64,000 bases of DNA from Pseudobutyrivibrio sp. UBA3626 (GTDB lineage Bacteria; Bacillota; Clostridia; Lachnospirales; Lachnospiraceae): assembly GCA_002373675.1 (NCBI GenBank), contig DFLF01000008.1, forward strand, positions 149,423 to 213,422. Direction: 5' to 3'. Shown here one piece after another: positions 15,723 through 24,970 of the stretch. Below the pieces are notes generated by a model, which was not told the DNA's origin, searched no databases, and saw only the letters and a program-made list of their open reading frames with translations. How positions within the stretch are numbered: the stretch's first letter is position 1; each line of letters opens with the position of its first letter. The translations under genes and the position numbers were made by a program.

Positions 15723-16190
15723 ATGAATAAGAAAAAATTATTAACAGGAACAATTACAGCAGTTGCACTTTCAACATTACTAGTAGGTGGAGTAACAGTA
15801 TTTGCGGCAAATAATACAGATGCTGGTGCTTCAGAAGAAGTATATGAAGAAGAATGCTACTACGAAGAAGAAATTGATTATGGAACACTTAACGAAGATG
15901 AAATTAACAGACTTAACGCAATATACGATCGCATGAATGCAATATATGATGAAGTATATGGCGAAGATGAAGAATTAACTGATGAAGAATTCAATGCAAG
16001 ATTTGCCAGGTTTGAAGAGGAATATAACAATCTCGATAACGAAGCATTAGATTTAGAAATCAAAGCAGGATGGTATGGTGACCTTAATAAAGAAGAAATA
16101 AATCGTTTATATGATATCTACGATAGAATGGATGCAATGATTGAAGAAGCAATTGCTTTAGAGACAAGAGCAGGATTTTTAGAAGAATAG
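15723..16190 (+). CDS. Small secreted acidic repeat protein
   Basis: The 155-residue product has a signal peptide (KKKLLTGTITAVALSTLLVGG, likely cut after VFAA near residue 29). The mature part is strongly acidic and helical. It contains two related motifs, LNEDEINRLNAIYDRMNAIY (about 56-75) and LNKEEINRLYDIYDRMDAMI (about 121-140). The spacing and pattern suggest duplicated helix-loop units; I recognise no family. AGGAGGATGATAAT precedes ATG 15723. It lies upstream of a two-component system on the same strand and divergent from tyrA. The 217-bp upstream gap contains a GTTACACTTTTGTGAC palindrome that could be a regulator site. A role as an envelope-stress or ion-sensing partner of that system is a guess. 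Confidence 0.7.
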   Translation: MNKKKLLTGTITAVALSTLLVGGVTVFAANNTDAGASEEVYEEECYYEEEIDYGTLNEDEINRLNAIYDRMNAIYDEVYGEDEELTDEEFNARFARFEEEYNNLDNEALDLEIKAGWYGDLNKEEINRLYDIYDRMDAMIEEAIALETRAGFLEE

Positions 16191-16288
16191 ATATATTCTT
16201 TAATTAAATTACTAAATATTTATTGATAAATTGTCACTTAGTTTGATAATATTTAATTATTAAACAAGTGGCATTTTTAGGAGCGAAT

Positions 16289-16978
16289 ATGAATAGTACA
16301 ATTTATTTGGCAGATGATGAACAGGATATTAGAGATATTTTAGTGGAATTTCTAGGCAACGCTGGATACAAGGTGAAGGGGTTCCCTACTGGAGATGACC
16401 TTTATAATGCTTTTTTTGAGAATGAGTGTGACTTGGTTATACTAGATGTTATGATGCCTGGAAATGATGGCCTTACCATATGCAAGAAGATAAGAGAGAT
16501 TTCGCAGGTTCCAATAATAATTCTTACTGCAAAAGAGACAGAAGCAGATCAAATGAAAGGTTTTATGTACGGAAGCGATGACTATCTTGTTAAGCCATTT
16601 TCACCATCACTTCTTGTCCTTAGAGTAAATGCACTTCTTCGAAGAGCTAGTATGAATAAGACTGAAAGTAATATTACTTTTGGTGATATTATTTTCTCAG
16701 AGAAAGATCATACAGCGACTTGTAATAATAAGGATATTGGACTTACAATGACAGAATTCTCCCTTCTTGAATGCCTTATAACAGATGCAGGAAATGCAAT
16801 ATCGAGAAATGACATATTAGATAAGGTGTGGGGAATTGATACAGATGATGTGGAGACTAGAGTTGTTGATGAAACCATAAGGAGAATAAGACAGAAGTTA
16901 AAAGCATGTAGTAGTAGTGTCGTAATCTCTGCAGTATGGGGATATGGATATAAATTGGAGATTAAAGATGAGCACTAA
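16289..16978 (+). CDS. OmpR/PhoB-family response regulator
   Basis: It is the transcription-factor half of a two-component system. The 229 residues contain a receiver domain with acidic pocket DDE (9-11), phospho-acceptor Asp53 in LVILDVMMPG, conserved Thr in ILTAKE and Lys in YLVKPF, then a C-terminal winged helix (ISAVWGYGYKL ending). ATG 16289 follows TTTTTAGGAGCGAAT; an upstream TTG frame start is rejected. It overlaps the kinase gene by 11 bp. Target genes are unknown; the neighbouring secreted repeat protein is the obvious candidate. Confidence 0.93.
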   Translation: MNSTIYLADDEQDIRDILVEFLGNAGYKVKGFPTGDDLYNAFFENECDLVILDVMMPGNDGLTICKKIREISQVPIIILTAKETEADQMKGFMYGSDDYLVKPFSPSLLVLRVNALLRRASMNKTESNITFGDIIFSEKDHTATCNNKDIGLTMTEFSLLECLITDAGNAISRNDILDKVWGIDTDDVETRVVDETIRRIRQKLKACSSSVVISAVWGYGYKLEIKDEH

Positions 16979-18146
16979 ATTTAAAATATCACTTCTTGTT
17001 GGTGGAACAGTTACAGCCACCATATTAATTGTATTAATATTTTTCAATATTGCTAGAAATAGTCACTTGGAAAATAAAGCAGAAGAAGCTATTGATGAAG
17101 TAATTAGTATTAATACTGAGTATATTTATGAAGATTCTGAAGAAGCTAAAGATTCTAAGGAATTTGTATACGAAGATGAAACTCAATCAACATATTATGC
17201 AGAACTTATATATTTGACTGATTATGAAGATTCAAATAGCGAATATCCTATAAGTAAGAAAGAAGAGAAAATAGTAGAATGGTATGAGATGCATCCATCT
17301 TCGGAGATGCAGTTTGCTGTAATTGGCAGTGCCTCTTATTATATTAAGTCATTTTATATTACATATGATGATGGGGCGTATGTCCTTCTTGCTTATGTAA
17401 ATGTTAGTGGGGAGCCAGAATTAATTTTTGAAATTAATATTATGATGATTATTACTGCAATTCTTATTGGAGTGATTGGCAGTGTTATAGGATATAATCT
17501 GGGAAGAAAAATTGAAGAAAATGAAATAGCAAAGAGGACATTTTTCGAGAATACATCCCATGAACTTAAGACACCACTTATGACAATAAGTGGTTATGCT
17601 GAAGGGTTAGAAAAAGGTGTAGTTACTGATTACAAGAAGACAGGTCATATTATTAATTCTCAGACAAGACGCATGAGTAGTCTTATTGAAGATATTCTAT
17701 ATATTTCTAAAGTGGAAAGTGGAATGGTTACTCTTTCAAAAGAGAAAATAGAAGTAGATTCTTATATTCAGGACATTCTTATGCCGTTTGAAGGTGTTGT
17801 TATGAATAAAGGTATTGATGTAAGTATTAATCTTCATGAAGGATATATTAATGCTGATCCAGATAAGCTTGAACATGCAATATCTAATCTTATTACTAAT
17901 GCAATAAAGTATGCCGATGATAAAATCAATATTACATATTCAGATAATCGCCTTACAATATGGAATGATGGAATGACCTTGTCTGATGAAGAAATAAAAC
18001 ATGTATTTGACAGATTCTATACAAGTAGTAAAGGAAATACTGGTATTGGCCTTGCTCTTGCAAAAGAAATATTTAAGCTACATGGTTATGAAGTTATTGC
18101 TAAAAATTACAATGAGGGTACAGAATTTATAGTAGCAATGGACTAA
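16968..18146 (+). CDS. Membrane sensor histidine kinase
   Basis: The 392-residue kinase has transmembrane helices near 6-28 and 155-178 enclosing an acidic extracellular sensor of about 125 residues. It then has the dimerisation domain with His198 in FFENTSHELKTPLMTISGYAEG, an N box (HAISNLITNAIKY) and a short G box (NTGIGLALAKEIF). No HAMP domain is obvious: the linker between TM2 and the H box is short. The start overlaps the regulator's end (ATG 16968; GGAG upstream). It should phosphorylate the upstream regulator; the signal is unknown, but the acidic sensor suggests cations or cationic peptides. Confidence 0.92.
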   Translation: MSTKFKISLLVGGTVTATILIVLIFFNIARNSHLENKAEEAIDEVISINTEYIYEDSEEAKDSKEFVYEDETQSTYYAELIYLTDYEDSNSEYPISKKEEKIVEWYEMHPSSEMQFAVIGSASYYIKSFYITYDDGAYVLLAYVNVSGEPELIFEINIMMIITAILIGVIGSVIGYNLGRKIEENEIAKRTFFENTSHELKTPLMTISGYAEGLEKGVVTDYKKTGHIINSQTRRMSSLIEDILYISKVESGMVTLSKEKIEVDSYIQDILMPFEGVVMNKGIDVSINLHEGYINADPDKLEHAISNLITNAIKYADDKINITYSDNRLTIWNDGMTLSDEEIKHVFDRFYTSSKGNTGIGLALAKEIFKLHGYEVIAKNYNEGTEFIVAMD

Positions 18147-18200
18147 TGTAGAAATTCTAAATATTTTGAATTGTTTGTACAATTCTGACAAATCAAAAAC

Positions 18201-18296
18201 ATATTGAGAATTGTATAAGCATTTAGTAAAATATTATTTAAGTGAAGTATTCCTCGTTATTCATATTAGAAATAATATCGGAATTCTTCTCAATAT
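18201..18296 (+). promoter_or_regulatory. Inverted repeat in the leader of the EF-G-like gene
   Basis: ATATTGAGAA (18201-18210) and TTCTCAATAT (18287-18296) are perfect complements 76 bp apart. The downstream arm ends about 6 bp before the ribosome binding site GGAGGGG, so pairing could affect translation start. No known riboswitch was recognised. Confidence 0.3.
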
Positions 18297-18317
18297 AATG
18301 TACGGAGGGGAAGTACT

Positions 18318-20408
18318 ATGAAAGTTTACACAACAGAGAAAATCAGAAACGTAGTATTGCTTGGTCATGGAGGGGCCGGTAAGACAAGCCTTGTAGAAGC
18401 AATGGCTTATCTATCTGGAATCACTTCTAAGATGGGCAAAGTCGAAGATGGTAATACAATAAGCGATTTTGACAAGCAGGAGATTAAGAAAGGTTTTTCA
18501 ATTCACACATCACTTATTCCTATTGAGTGGGAAGATTGTAAGATAAATATTCTAGATACACCTGGCTCTAATGATTTTATAGGTGAAGCAGAAGAAGCAG
18601 TTTCTGCTGCAGATGCTGCAATTATTGTTGTATCAGGTAAGAACGGTATTGAAGTAGGAACAAAGAAAGCATGGGAAATGTGTGAAAAGTATAAACTCCC
18701 TAGAATGTTCTTTGTTACTGAAATGGATGTTGATGATGCCAGCTATAGAGAAGTAGTAGAAGGCTTGTCAGAATTATATGGTAAATGTATAGCACCATTC
18801 CATCTCCCAATGAGAGAAAATGGTAAATTCACAGGTTATGTTAATGTATTACAACAACGTGCAAAGAAATGGAAAGATGACGGTACAGTTGAGAAATGTG
18901 ATGTTCCGGATTATTCTAATGAATATCTTGAGAAATATAGAGAATTGTTAATTGAAGCTGTGGCTGAGACATCTGAAGAATATATGGAGAGATATTTTGA
19001 TGGTGATGATTTCTCGGATGATGAGATAAGGCAGGCTCTTCGTGTCAATGTATCAGAATGTTCAATTGTTCCTGTGCTAATGGGTGCTAATACAGAAGCT
19101 AAAGGAATGTATACTCTTATGGTCGATATCATCAAATATCTTCCAAGTCCTGATAAGAAAGAGTGTTCAGGAATTAATGCTAAGACTAACGAAGTATATC
19201 CTGCAAATTATGACTTCTCTAAACCAAAGTCTGCATATGTATTCAAGACAATGGTAGATCCGTTTGTTGGAAAATATTCGTTTATTAAAGTGAATTCCGG
19301 TGTAATTAAGACGGATGATACGCTTTTCAATCATCATAAAGATGTAGAAGAGAAGGCAGGAAAGCTATACGTTCTTAGGGGCTCTAAAGCAGAAGAAGTG
19401 CCTGAACTTCATGCAGGAGATATAGGAGCACTCAGCAAGTTAAATAAGGTTTCGACAACTGATTCTTTATCTACAAAAGCTAATCCAATTGTATATATTA
19501 GAACAGCAATTTCTACTCCTTATACATATATGCGATATAAGGTTATGAAGAAGGGGGAAGAGGATAAGGCAGCACAGGCACTTAGTAAGATTATGCAGGA
19601 AGACTTGACTATTAAGACAGAGAATGACCCTGCTAATCATCAGACTCTTATATATGGTATATCGGAACAGCAATTAGAGCTTGTTGTAGAAAGACTTAAA
19701 GAGAATTATAAAGTTGAGATAGAACTTAAGAAACCTAGAATCGCATATAAAGAGACAATCCTTGGTAATTCTGATGTTGAATATAAACATAAGAAACAAT
19801 CAGGTGGTCATGGTCAATATGGTCATGTTAAGATGAGATTTGAACCGCTTGGAGATACTAATAAAGACTTTGAATTTGAACAGGTTGTTGTAGGTGGCTC
19901 TGTACCTAAGAATTATTTCCCTGCTGTTGAGAAGGGATTGGCAGAAGGTGTTCTATCCGGTCCCCTTGCAGCTTATCCTGTTGTTGGTGTTAAGGTTACA
20001 TTATATGATGGTTCTTTCCATCCGGTTGATTCTTCAGAAAATGCATTTAAGATTGCTTCTAAGGGAGCATTTAAGAAAGGTGTTATGGAGGCAAGACCAG
20101 TTCTCTTAGAGCCTATTGCAAGTATGAAGGTTGTGGTAGACAATGATTATACTGGTGATGTAATGGGTGACCTTAATAAGAGAAGAGGACGTGTAATGGG
20201 AATGAATGCCCTCGATAATGAGAAGACCGAAGTTGAAGCTGAGATTCCTTATGCAGAACTTTATGGCTATGGAACAACTCTTCGTTCAATGACAGCAGGT
20301 TCTGGTGAATATTCTTATGAATTCTTAAGATATGAACAGACTCCTCATGATGTTCAGGAGAAAGAAGTTGAAGCTAGAGCTAATCAATTAGAAGGTGAAG
20401 AAGAATAA
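18318..20408 (+). CDS. Elongation factor G-like translational GTPase
   Basis: The 696-residue protein has the five-domain EF-G layout: GTPase with GHGGAGKTSL (P-loop, 16-25) and ILDTPGSNDF (switch II), a domain II, and C-terminal domains III-V (KKQSGGHGQYGHVKMRFEP, then DNDYTGDVMGDLNKRRGRVMGM). It differs from housekeeping EF-G: P-loop GHGGAGKT instead of GHIDAGKT, and the guanine-recognition motif reads TEMD rather than NKMD. That places it with the EF-G2/FusA2-like paralogs found in Clostridia, whose job is unclear. GGAGGGGAAGTACT precedes ATG 18318. It is followed by a lipoprotein gene after 40 bp. Confidence 0.88.
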   Translation: MKVYTTEKIRNVVLLGHGGAGKTSLVEAMAYLSGITSKMGKVEDGNTISDFDKQEIKKGFSIHTSLIPIEWEDCKINILDTPGSNDFIGEAEEAVSAADAAIIVVSGKNGIEVGTKKAWEMCEKYKLPRMFFVTEMDVDDASYREVVEGLSELYGKCIAPFHLPMRENGKFTGYVNVLQQRAKKWKDDGTVEKCDVPDYSNEYLEKYRELLIEAVAETSEEYMERYFDGDDFSDDEIRQALRVNVSECSIVPVLMGANTEAKGMYTLMVDIIKYLPSPDKKECSGINAKTNEVYPANYDFSKPKSAYVFKTMVDPFVGKYSFIKVNSGVIKTDDTLFNHHKDVEEKAGKLYVLRGSKAEEVPELHAGDIGALSKLNKVSTTDSLSTKANPIVYIRTAISTPYTYMRYKVMKKGEEDKAAQALSKIMQEDLTIKTENDPANHQTLIYGISEQQLELVVERLKENYKVEIELKKPRIAYKETILGNSDVEYKHKKQSGGHGQYGHVKMRFEPLGDTNKDFEFEQVVVGGSVPKNYFPAVEKGLAEGVLSGPLAAYPVVGVKVTLYDGSFHPVDSSENAFKIASKGAFKKGVMEARPVLLEPIASMKVVVDNDYTGDVMGDLNKRRGRVMGMNALDNEKTEVEAEIPYAELYGYGTTLRSMTAGSGEYSYEFLRYEQTPHDVQEKEVEARANQLEGEEE

Positions 20409-20448
20409 ATATTATCCATACTAATTAAATGATTAGGGGAGGTCATGT

Positions 20449-21132
20449 ATGCATAACTATAAGAGGATAATTTCAATTATTCTAATAGGGGTAATAGTTT
20501 CACTTTCATTTGCTGGATGCATTGGTAACAGTGAAATGATTAATGAAACTAAGGCTCTTAAAGATGGATTAACTGAGATAGAAATTGATGCTGATTCTTA
20601 CAATGTTATAATTGAACAGGGAGAAGAAGCAAATGTCTCTTATAATGCTTTAAAGGATGCTAATATTAATTTCACATACGAGAATGGCAAGCTTTTCTTT
20701 AAGGATGAAAGCAAACTAACATTTTTAAGTGGAAATGCTAATAGAGAAATAAGAATTACTATTCCTAAGGACAAAGAACTTACCGGTATGAATGTGGAAA
20801 CTGATTCGGGAAATATCACAATTAGTAATATCAAATGTGAAATGATTAATGTTAAAGTTGATTCTGGTAATATTAATATGAGTTCAGATATAGCAAAGAA
20901 GCTTATTGCAAAAGCAGATTCTGGTAATGTTGACTTGAATGGTGAATTAGAGAGCATTGAAGCTGATGTAGATTCTGGTAATCTTAACTTATCAGGAAAT
21001 GTATATATTGTTAAAGCTGAGACGGATTCAGGTGATATTACAATTAATTCAACTAAATCTCAATCAGAAATGCGACTTAATCTTGATACTGATTTCGGTA
21101 ATATTACAATTAATGGCAAAAGTCTTAATTAA
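20449..21132 (+). CDS. DUF4097-type lipoprotein
   Basis: The 227 residues start with a lipoprotein signal (IISIILIGVIVSLSFAGC, lipobox FAGC, lipidated Cys at about 24). The rest is a repeating beta-strand domain with the recurrent motif (V/A/T)DSGN(I/V/L) at roughly 20-residue steps (VDSGNINMSS, ADSGNVDLNG, VDSGNLNLSG, TDSGDITINS), typical of DUF4097 right-handed beta-helix-like proteins, often linked to envelope stress systems. It should sit on the outer face of the membrane. A strong terminator follows. Confidence 0.8.
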   Translation: MHNYKRIISIILIGVIVSLSFAGCIGNSEMINETKALKDGLTEIEIDADSYNVIIEQGEEANVSYNALKDANINFTYENGKLFFKDESKLTFLSGNANREIRITIPKDKELTGMNVETDSGNITISNIKCEMINVKVDSGNINMSSDIAKKLIAKADSGNVDLNGELESIEADVDSGNLNLSGNVYIVKAETDSGDITINSTKSQSEMRLNLDTDFGNITINGKSLN

Positions 21133-21141
21133 TCTAATAAA

Positions 21142-21175
21142 AACAGCTGGTTTTATTTGAAACCGGCTGTTTTTT
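21142..21175 (+). terminator. Rho-independent terminator after the DUF4097 gene
   Basis: AACAGCTGGTTT (21142-21153) pairs with AAACCGGCTGTT (21160-21171), 12 bp with one G-U pair, followed by a T run. Confidence 0.92.
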
Positions 21176-21213
21176 GTGTATATAAATATATACTTTATTA
21201 ACTTGTTAATTCC

Positions 21214-21241
21214 TTGACAAATAAGGGGCTTGTGCTAGAAT
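21214..21241 (+). promoter_or_regulatory. Sigma-A promoter of leuS
   Basis: TTGACA (21214-21219), a 16-bp spacer and TAGAAT (21236-21241), with TGC just before the -10 as an extended element. Transcription should start near 21248, giving a leader of about 55 nt, too short for a T-box. Confidence 0.75.
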
Positions 21242-21301
21242 AATGTATGGTAAAAAGGCATATTTTGTGCCACAAAGTGTTATATAAGGAGAGTTCTTAA
21301 A

Positions 21302-23719
21302 ATGTCTAATACTTATAACCATAAATCCATTGAGAAGAAATGGCAGAAATACTGGGAGGAAAATGAAACATTTAAAACAGATGTATGGGATTTTGATAAA
21401 CCAAAATACTACGCGCTAGATATGTTTCCTTATCCATCAGGAGTAGGTCTTCATGCAGGACATCCGGAAGGATATACAGCAACTGATATAATGTCTAGAA
21501 TGAAGAGAATGCAAGGATACAATGTGCTTCATCCAATGGGTTATGATTCTTTTGGCTTGCCTGCGGAACAGTATGCTGTAACAACAGGTAATCATCCAGC
21601 AGAATTTACATCGAAGAATATCGAGACATTTTCAGGTCAGCTTAAAGAACTCGGTTTTGATTATGATTGGTCTAAGATGGTTGCAACTAGTGATCCCAAG
21701 TTCTATAAATGGACTCAGTGGATATTTAAGAAGTTATATGAAGATGGCTACGCAAAATACATTGATATGCCTGTAAACTGGTGTGAAGAACTAGGAACAG
21801 TTTTATCAAATGATGAAGTAATAGATGGAAAGTCTGAGAGAGGTGGTTATCCTGTTGTAAGAAAGAATATGAAGCAATGGGTAATTGATCAGGCTGCTTT
21901 TGCTGAGAAGCTTCTTGAAGGGCTAGAAGAGATAGATTGGCCGGAATCTACAAAGCAGATTCAACGTAACTGGATTGGTAAATCAGAGGGTGTTGAAGTT
22001 GATTTTGAAATAGAAGGTGGTGGAAAGTTCTCAATTTTTACCACATGTATTGAGACAATATATGGTATAACTTTCATGGTTCTTGCTCCTGAAGGAGATA
22101 TTGTTAAAGGACTTCTTGATAGAGTTGAGAATCGTGATGAAGTAGAATCTTACATTGCCGAGACCATGACTAAGTCTGATATGGATAGAACAGAACTTAA
22201 TAAGACTAAGTCAGGTTGTCCTCTTAAGGGCTTGTATGCAATTAATCCTGTTAATAGTAAGAAGGTTCCTTTATATATTGGTGACTTTGTACTTGCTAAT
22301 TATGGAACAGGTGCTGTAATGGCTGTTCCAAGTCATGATCAACGTGACTTTGAATATGCACAGGTTCATAATATTGATATGATACAAGTTATTGATGGAA
22401 GAGATGTAAGCGAATGTGCATTTGAGAAGCAGGATTATCTTGGCAAAGGCTGTAAGCTTATGAACTCTGAAGAATTCGATGGACTTACAGTTGAAGAAGC
22501 TAAAGAGGCAATTACTGTTAAACTTGAGAAAATGGGCGTTGCAAGACGTATGGTTAATTATAGATTCCATGAGTGGATTTTTGCCCGTCAACGTTATTGG
22601 GGAGAGCCGGTTCCTTGTGTTCATCTAGAGGATGGTAAGATTTATTTTATTCCTGATGAAGAATTACCTCTTGTTCTTCCTGAGCTTGAAGATTATAAGG
22701 GAAAGAACGGTAAGGCTCCTCTTGAAAATGCTACTGAGTGGAAGCAGTATGACAGAAATGGTGTTAAAGGTGTAAGAGAGACATCTACAATGCCAGGTTC
22801 TGCCGGTTCTTCATGGTATTATATGAGATATATTGACCCTGATAATGATAAGGAATTTGCCAATCAAGAGTTACTTAAGCATTGGCTTCCTGTTGATTTA
22901 TATGTAGGTGGTCCTGAACATGCAGTAGGTCATCTTATGTATTCAAGAATCTGGAACAGATTCCTTTATGACAAAGGTTTATCACCTGTTAAGGAGCCAT
23001 TCAAGAAGCTTGTGCATCAAGGCATGATACTTGGCGAGAATGGAATTAAGATGGGTAAGCGTTTTCCGGAATTTGTTATTAATCCTAGTGATATCGTTAG
23101 AGATTATGGCGCTGATACTCTTAGATTATATGAAATGTTCATGGGACCTCTTGAAGTATCTAAGCCTTGGAATTCCAACAATGTTCAAGGTGCTAGAAGA
23201 TTCATTACAAGAGTATATAATTTCTTTACAGAAAGTGAGAATATTGTAGAAGACAGTGATAATTCATTAGAGAAGATTTATCATAAGACTGTTAAGAAAG
23301 TAACTAATGACTTTGAAGCTTTAGCTTATAATACTGCTATATCTCAGATGATGATTTTTGTTAACGAAGTATATAAAGTTGGAAAATGCCCTAGAGAATA
23401 TGCTGATAACTTTATTAAGATGTTCTCTTGTATCTGTCCTCATGTGGGTGAAGAGATATGGCAGATAATGGGGCATGATGATACAATTGCCTTTGAGAAA
23501 TGGCCAGAATACGATGAAACAAAGACTATCGATGATGAGATAGAGATTGCGGTTCAGGTTAATGGTAAGACTAGAACAACAATTAAGATTGCAAAAGATA
23601 TTGATAAAGAAAGCGCTATAGCTGCTGGTAAGGAGGCACTTGGTGATAGGCTGCAAGGCAAGAATATTGTTAAAGAGATATATGTACCCGGCAGGATTAT
23701 TAATATTGTGGCAAAATAA
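21302..23719 (+). CDS. leuS: Leucyl-tRNA synthetase
   Basis: It charges tRNA-Leu. The 805 residues carry the class I HIGH region as PYPSGVGLHAGHPEG, the inserted CP1 editing domain (with GTGAVMAVPSHDQRDFEYA, including the editing Asp), the tryptophan-rich insertion, and the C-terminal anticodon domain. Two unusual points: the KMSKS loop reads KMGKR (IKMGKRFPEF), and the editing-site TTRPDT-type motif reads TTCIET. The overall fold is intact and this is the only leuS seen, so the gene should be functional, perhaps with altered proofreading. ATAAGGAGAG precedes ATG 21302. icd follows 11 bp later, apparently co-transcribed. Confidence 0.95.
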   Translation: MSNTYNHKSIEKKWQKYWEENETFKTDVWDFDKPKYYALDMFPYPSGVGLHAGHPEGYTATDIMSRMKRMQGYNVLHPMGYDSFGLPAEQYAVTTGNHPAEFTSKNIETFSGQLKELGFDYDWSKMVATSDPKFYKWTQWIFKKLYEDGYAKYIDMPVNWCEELGTVLSNDEVIDGKSERGGYPVVRKNMKQWVIDQAAFAEKLLEGLEEIDWPESTKQIQRNWIGKSEGVEVDFEIEGGGKFSIFTTCIETIYGITFMVLAPEGDIVKGLLDRVENRDEVESYIAETMTKSDMDRTELNKTKSGCPLKGLYAINPVNSKKVPLYIGDFVLANYGTGAVMAVPSHDQRDFEYAQVHNIDMIQVIDGRDVSECAFEKQDYLGKGCKLMNSEEFDGLTVEEAKEAITVKLEKMGVARRMVNYRFHEWIFARQRYWGEPVPCVHLEDGKIYFIPDEELPLVLPELEDYKGKNGKAPLENATEWKQYDRNGVKGVRETSTMPGSAGSSWYYMRYIDPDNDKEFANQELLKHWLPVDLYVGGPEHAVGHLMYSRIWNRFLYDKGLSPVKEPFKKLVHQGMILGENGIKMGKRFPEFVINPSDIVRDYGADTLRLYEMFMGPLEVSKPWNSNNVQGARRFITRVYNFFTESENIVEDSDNSLEKIYHKTVKKVTNDFEALAYNTAISQMMIFVNEVYKVGKCPREYADNFIKMFSCICPHVGEEIWQIMGHDDTIAFEKWPEYDETKTIDDEIEIAVQVNGKTRTTIKIAKDIDKESAIAAGKEALGDRLQGKNIVKEIYVPGRIINIVAK

Positions 23720-23730
23720 AGGAGATTACA

Positions 23731-24939
23731 ATGGATAAGATTAAGATGACAACTCCGCTTGTTGAGATGGATGGAGATGAGATGACAAGAATACTTTGGC
23801 AGATGATTAAGGATGAATTACTTCTTCCTTACATTGATCTTAAGACTGAGTATTATGATCTTGGTCTAAAGAAGCGTAACGAGACTAACGATCAGATTAC
23901 AATTGATTCTGCTAATGCAACTAAGAAGTATGGTGTTGCTGTTAAATGTGCAACTATCACACCTAATGCTGCGAGAATGGAAGAGTATGATCTTAAGGAA
24001 ATGTGGAAGAGTCCTAATGGTACAATAAGAGCAATTCTTGATGGAACAGTATTTCGTGCTCCGATTATTGTAAATAATATTAAGCCTAATGTAAGAAGCT
24101 GGAAGAAGCCTATAACAATTGCAAGACATGCTTATGGTGATGTGTATAAATCAGTTGAAATTGATGTTCCTTGTTCTGGTACTGCAAAGCTTGTTTTTGA
24201 AGGAGAAGACGGTAATGTACTAGAAGAAACCATACATGAATTTGATGGACCCGGTGTACTTCAAGGTCAACATAATATTGATAAGTCAATTGAAAGTTTT
24301 GCAAGAAGTTGCTTTAACTATGCCCTTGATACAAAGCAGGATTTATGGTTTGCAACCAAAGATACTATCTCTAAGAAGTATGACCATACATTTAAAGATA
24401 TATTCCAGGAAATATTTGATAATGAATTCAAGACGAGATTTGAAGAAGCCGGCATAGTATATTTCTATACATTAATTGATGATGCTGTTGCTCGTGTAAT
24501 GAAATCAGAAGGTGGATATATCTGGGCATGTAAGAATTATGATGGTGACGTTATGTCTGATATGGTTTCATCTGCTTTTGGTTCACTTGCAATGATGACA
24601 TCTGTACTATGTTCACCTGATGGTTATTTTGAGTATGAAGCAGCTCATGGTACAGTTCAGCGTCATTACTATAAGCATCTTAATGGTGAAGAGACTTCAA
24701 CAAATTCAGTAGCAACAATTTTTGCCTGGACAGGTGCCCTCAGAAAACGTGGAGAACTTGATGGCATTAATGAACTGGTTGATTTTGCTGATAAGTTAGA
24801 GAAAGCATGTATTGATACAATTGAGTCAGGTAAGATGACGAAAGACTTGGCTCTTCTTACAGATGAGAAGAATCCAACTGTTCTTAACAGTAGAGACTTT
24901 ATTGTAGCAGTTAGAGAGACACTTGAAGGATTATTATAA
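23731..24939 (+). CDS. icd: NADP-dependent isocitrate dehydrogenase, eukaryote-like type
   Basis: It oxidatively decarboxylates isocitrate to 2-oxoglutarate, supplying glutamate carbon in an incomplete TCA cycle. The 402 residues match the subfamily closest to mitochondrial/cytosolic IDH: VEMDGDEMTRILW at the start, NGTIRAILDGTVFRAPI, YTLIDDAVARVMKSEGGYIWACKNYDGDVMSD with metal-binding Asp residues, and EAAHGTVQRHY for NADP. AAAGGAGATTACA precedes ATG 23731. It lies between leuS and a thioesterase gene, all on one strand. Confidence 0.95.
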   Translation: MDKIKMTTPLVEMDGDEMTRILWQMIKDELLLPYIDLKTEYYDLGLKKRNETNDQITIDSANATKKYGVAVKCATITPNAARMEEYDLKEMWKSPNGTIRAILDGTVFRAPIIVNNIKPNVRSWKKPITIARHAYGDVYKSVEIDVPCSGTAKLVFEGEDGNVLEETIHEFDGPGVLQGQHNIDKSIESFARSCFNYALDTKQDLWFATKDTISKKYDHTFKDIFQEIFDNEFKTRFEEAGIVYFYTLIDDAVARVMKSEGGYIWACKNYDGDVMSDMVSSAFGSLAMMTSVLCSPDGYFEYEAAHGTVQRHYYKHLNGEETSTNSVATIFAWTGALRKRGELDGINELVDFADKLEKACIDTIESGKMTKDLALLTDEKNPTVLNSRDFIVAVRETLEGLL

Positions 24940-24970
24940 TTCATATTTCGTTATGTGAATGGAGACTTTT

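Noticed and set aside
21242..21301. T-box or leader peptide upstream of leuS
   Set aside because: The predicted leader is only about 55 nt and has no run of Leu codons or T-box core.
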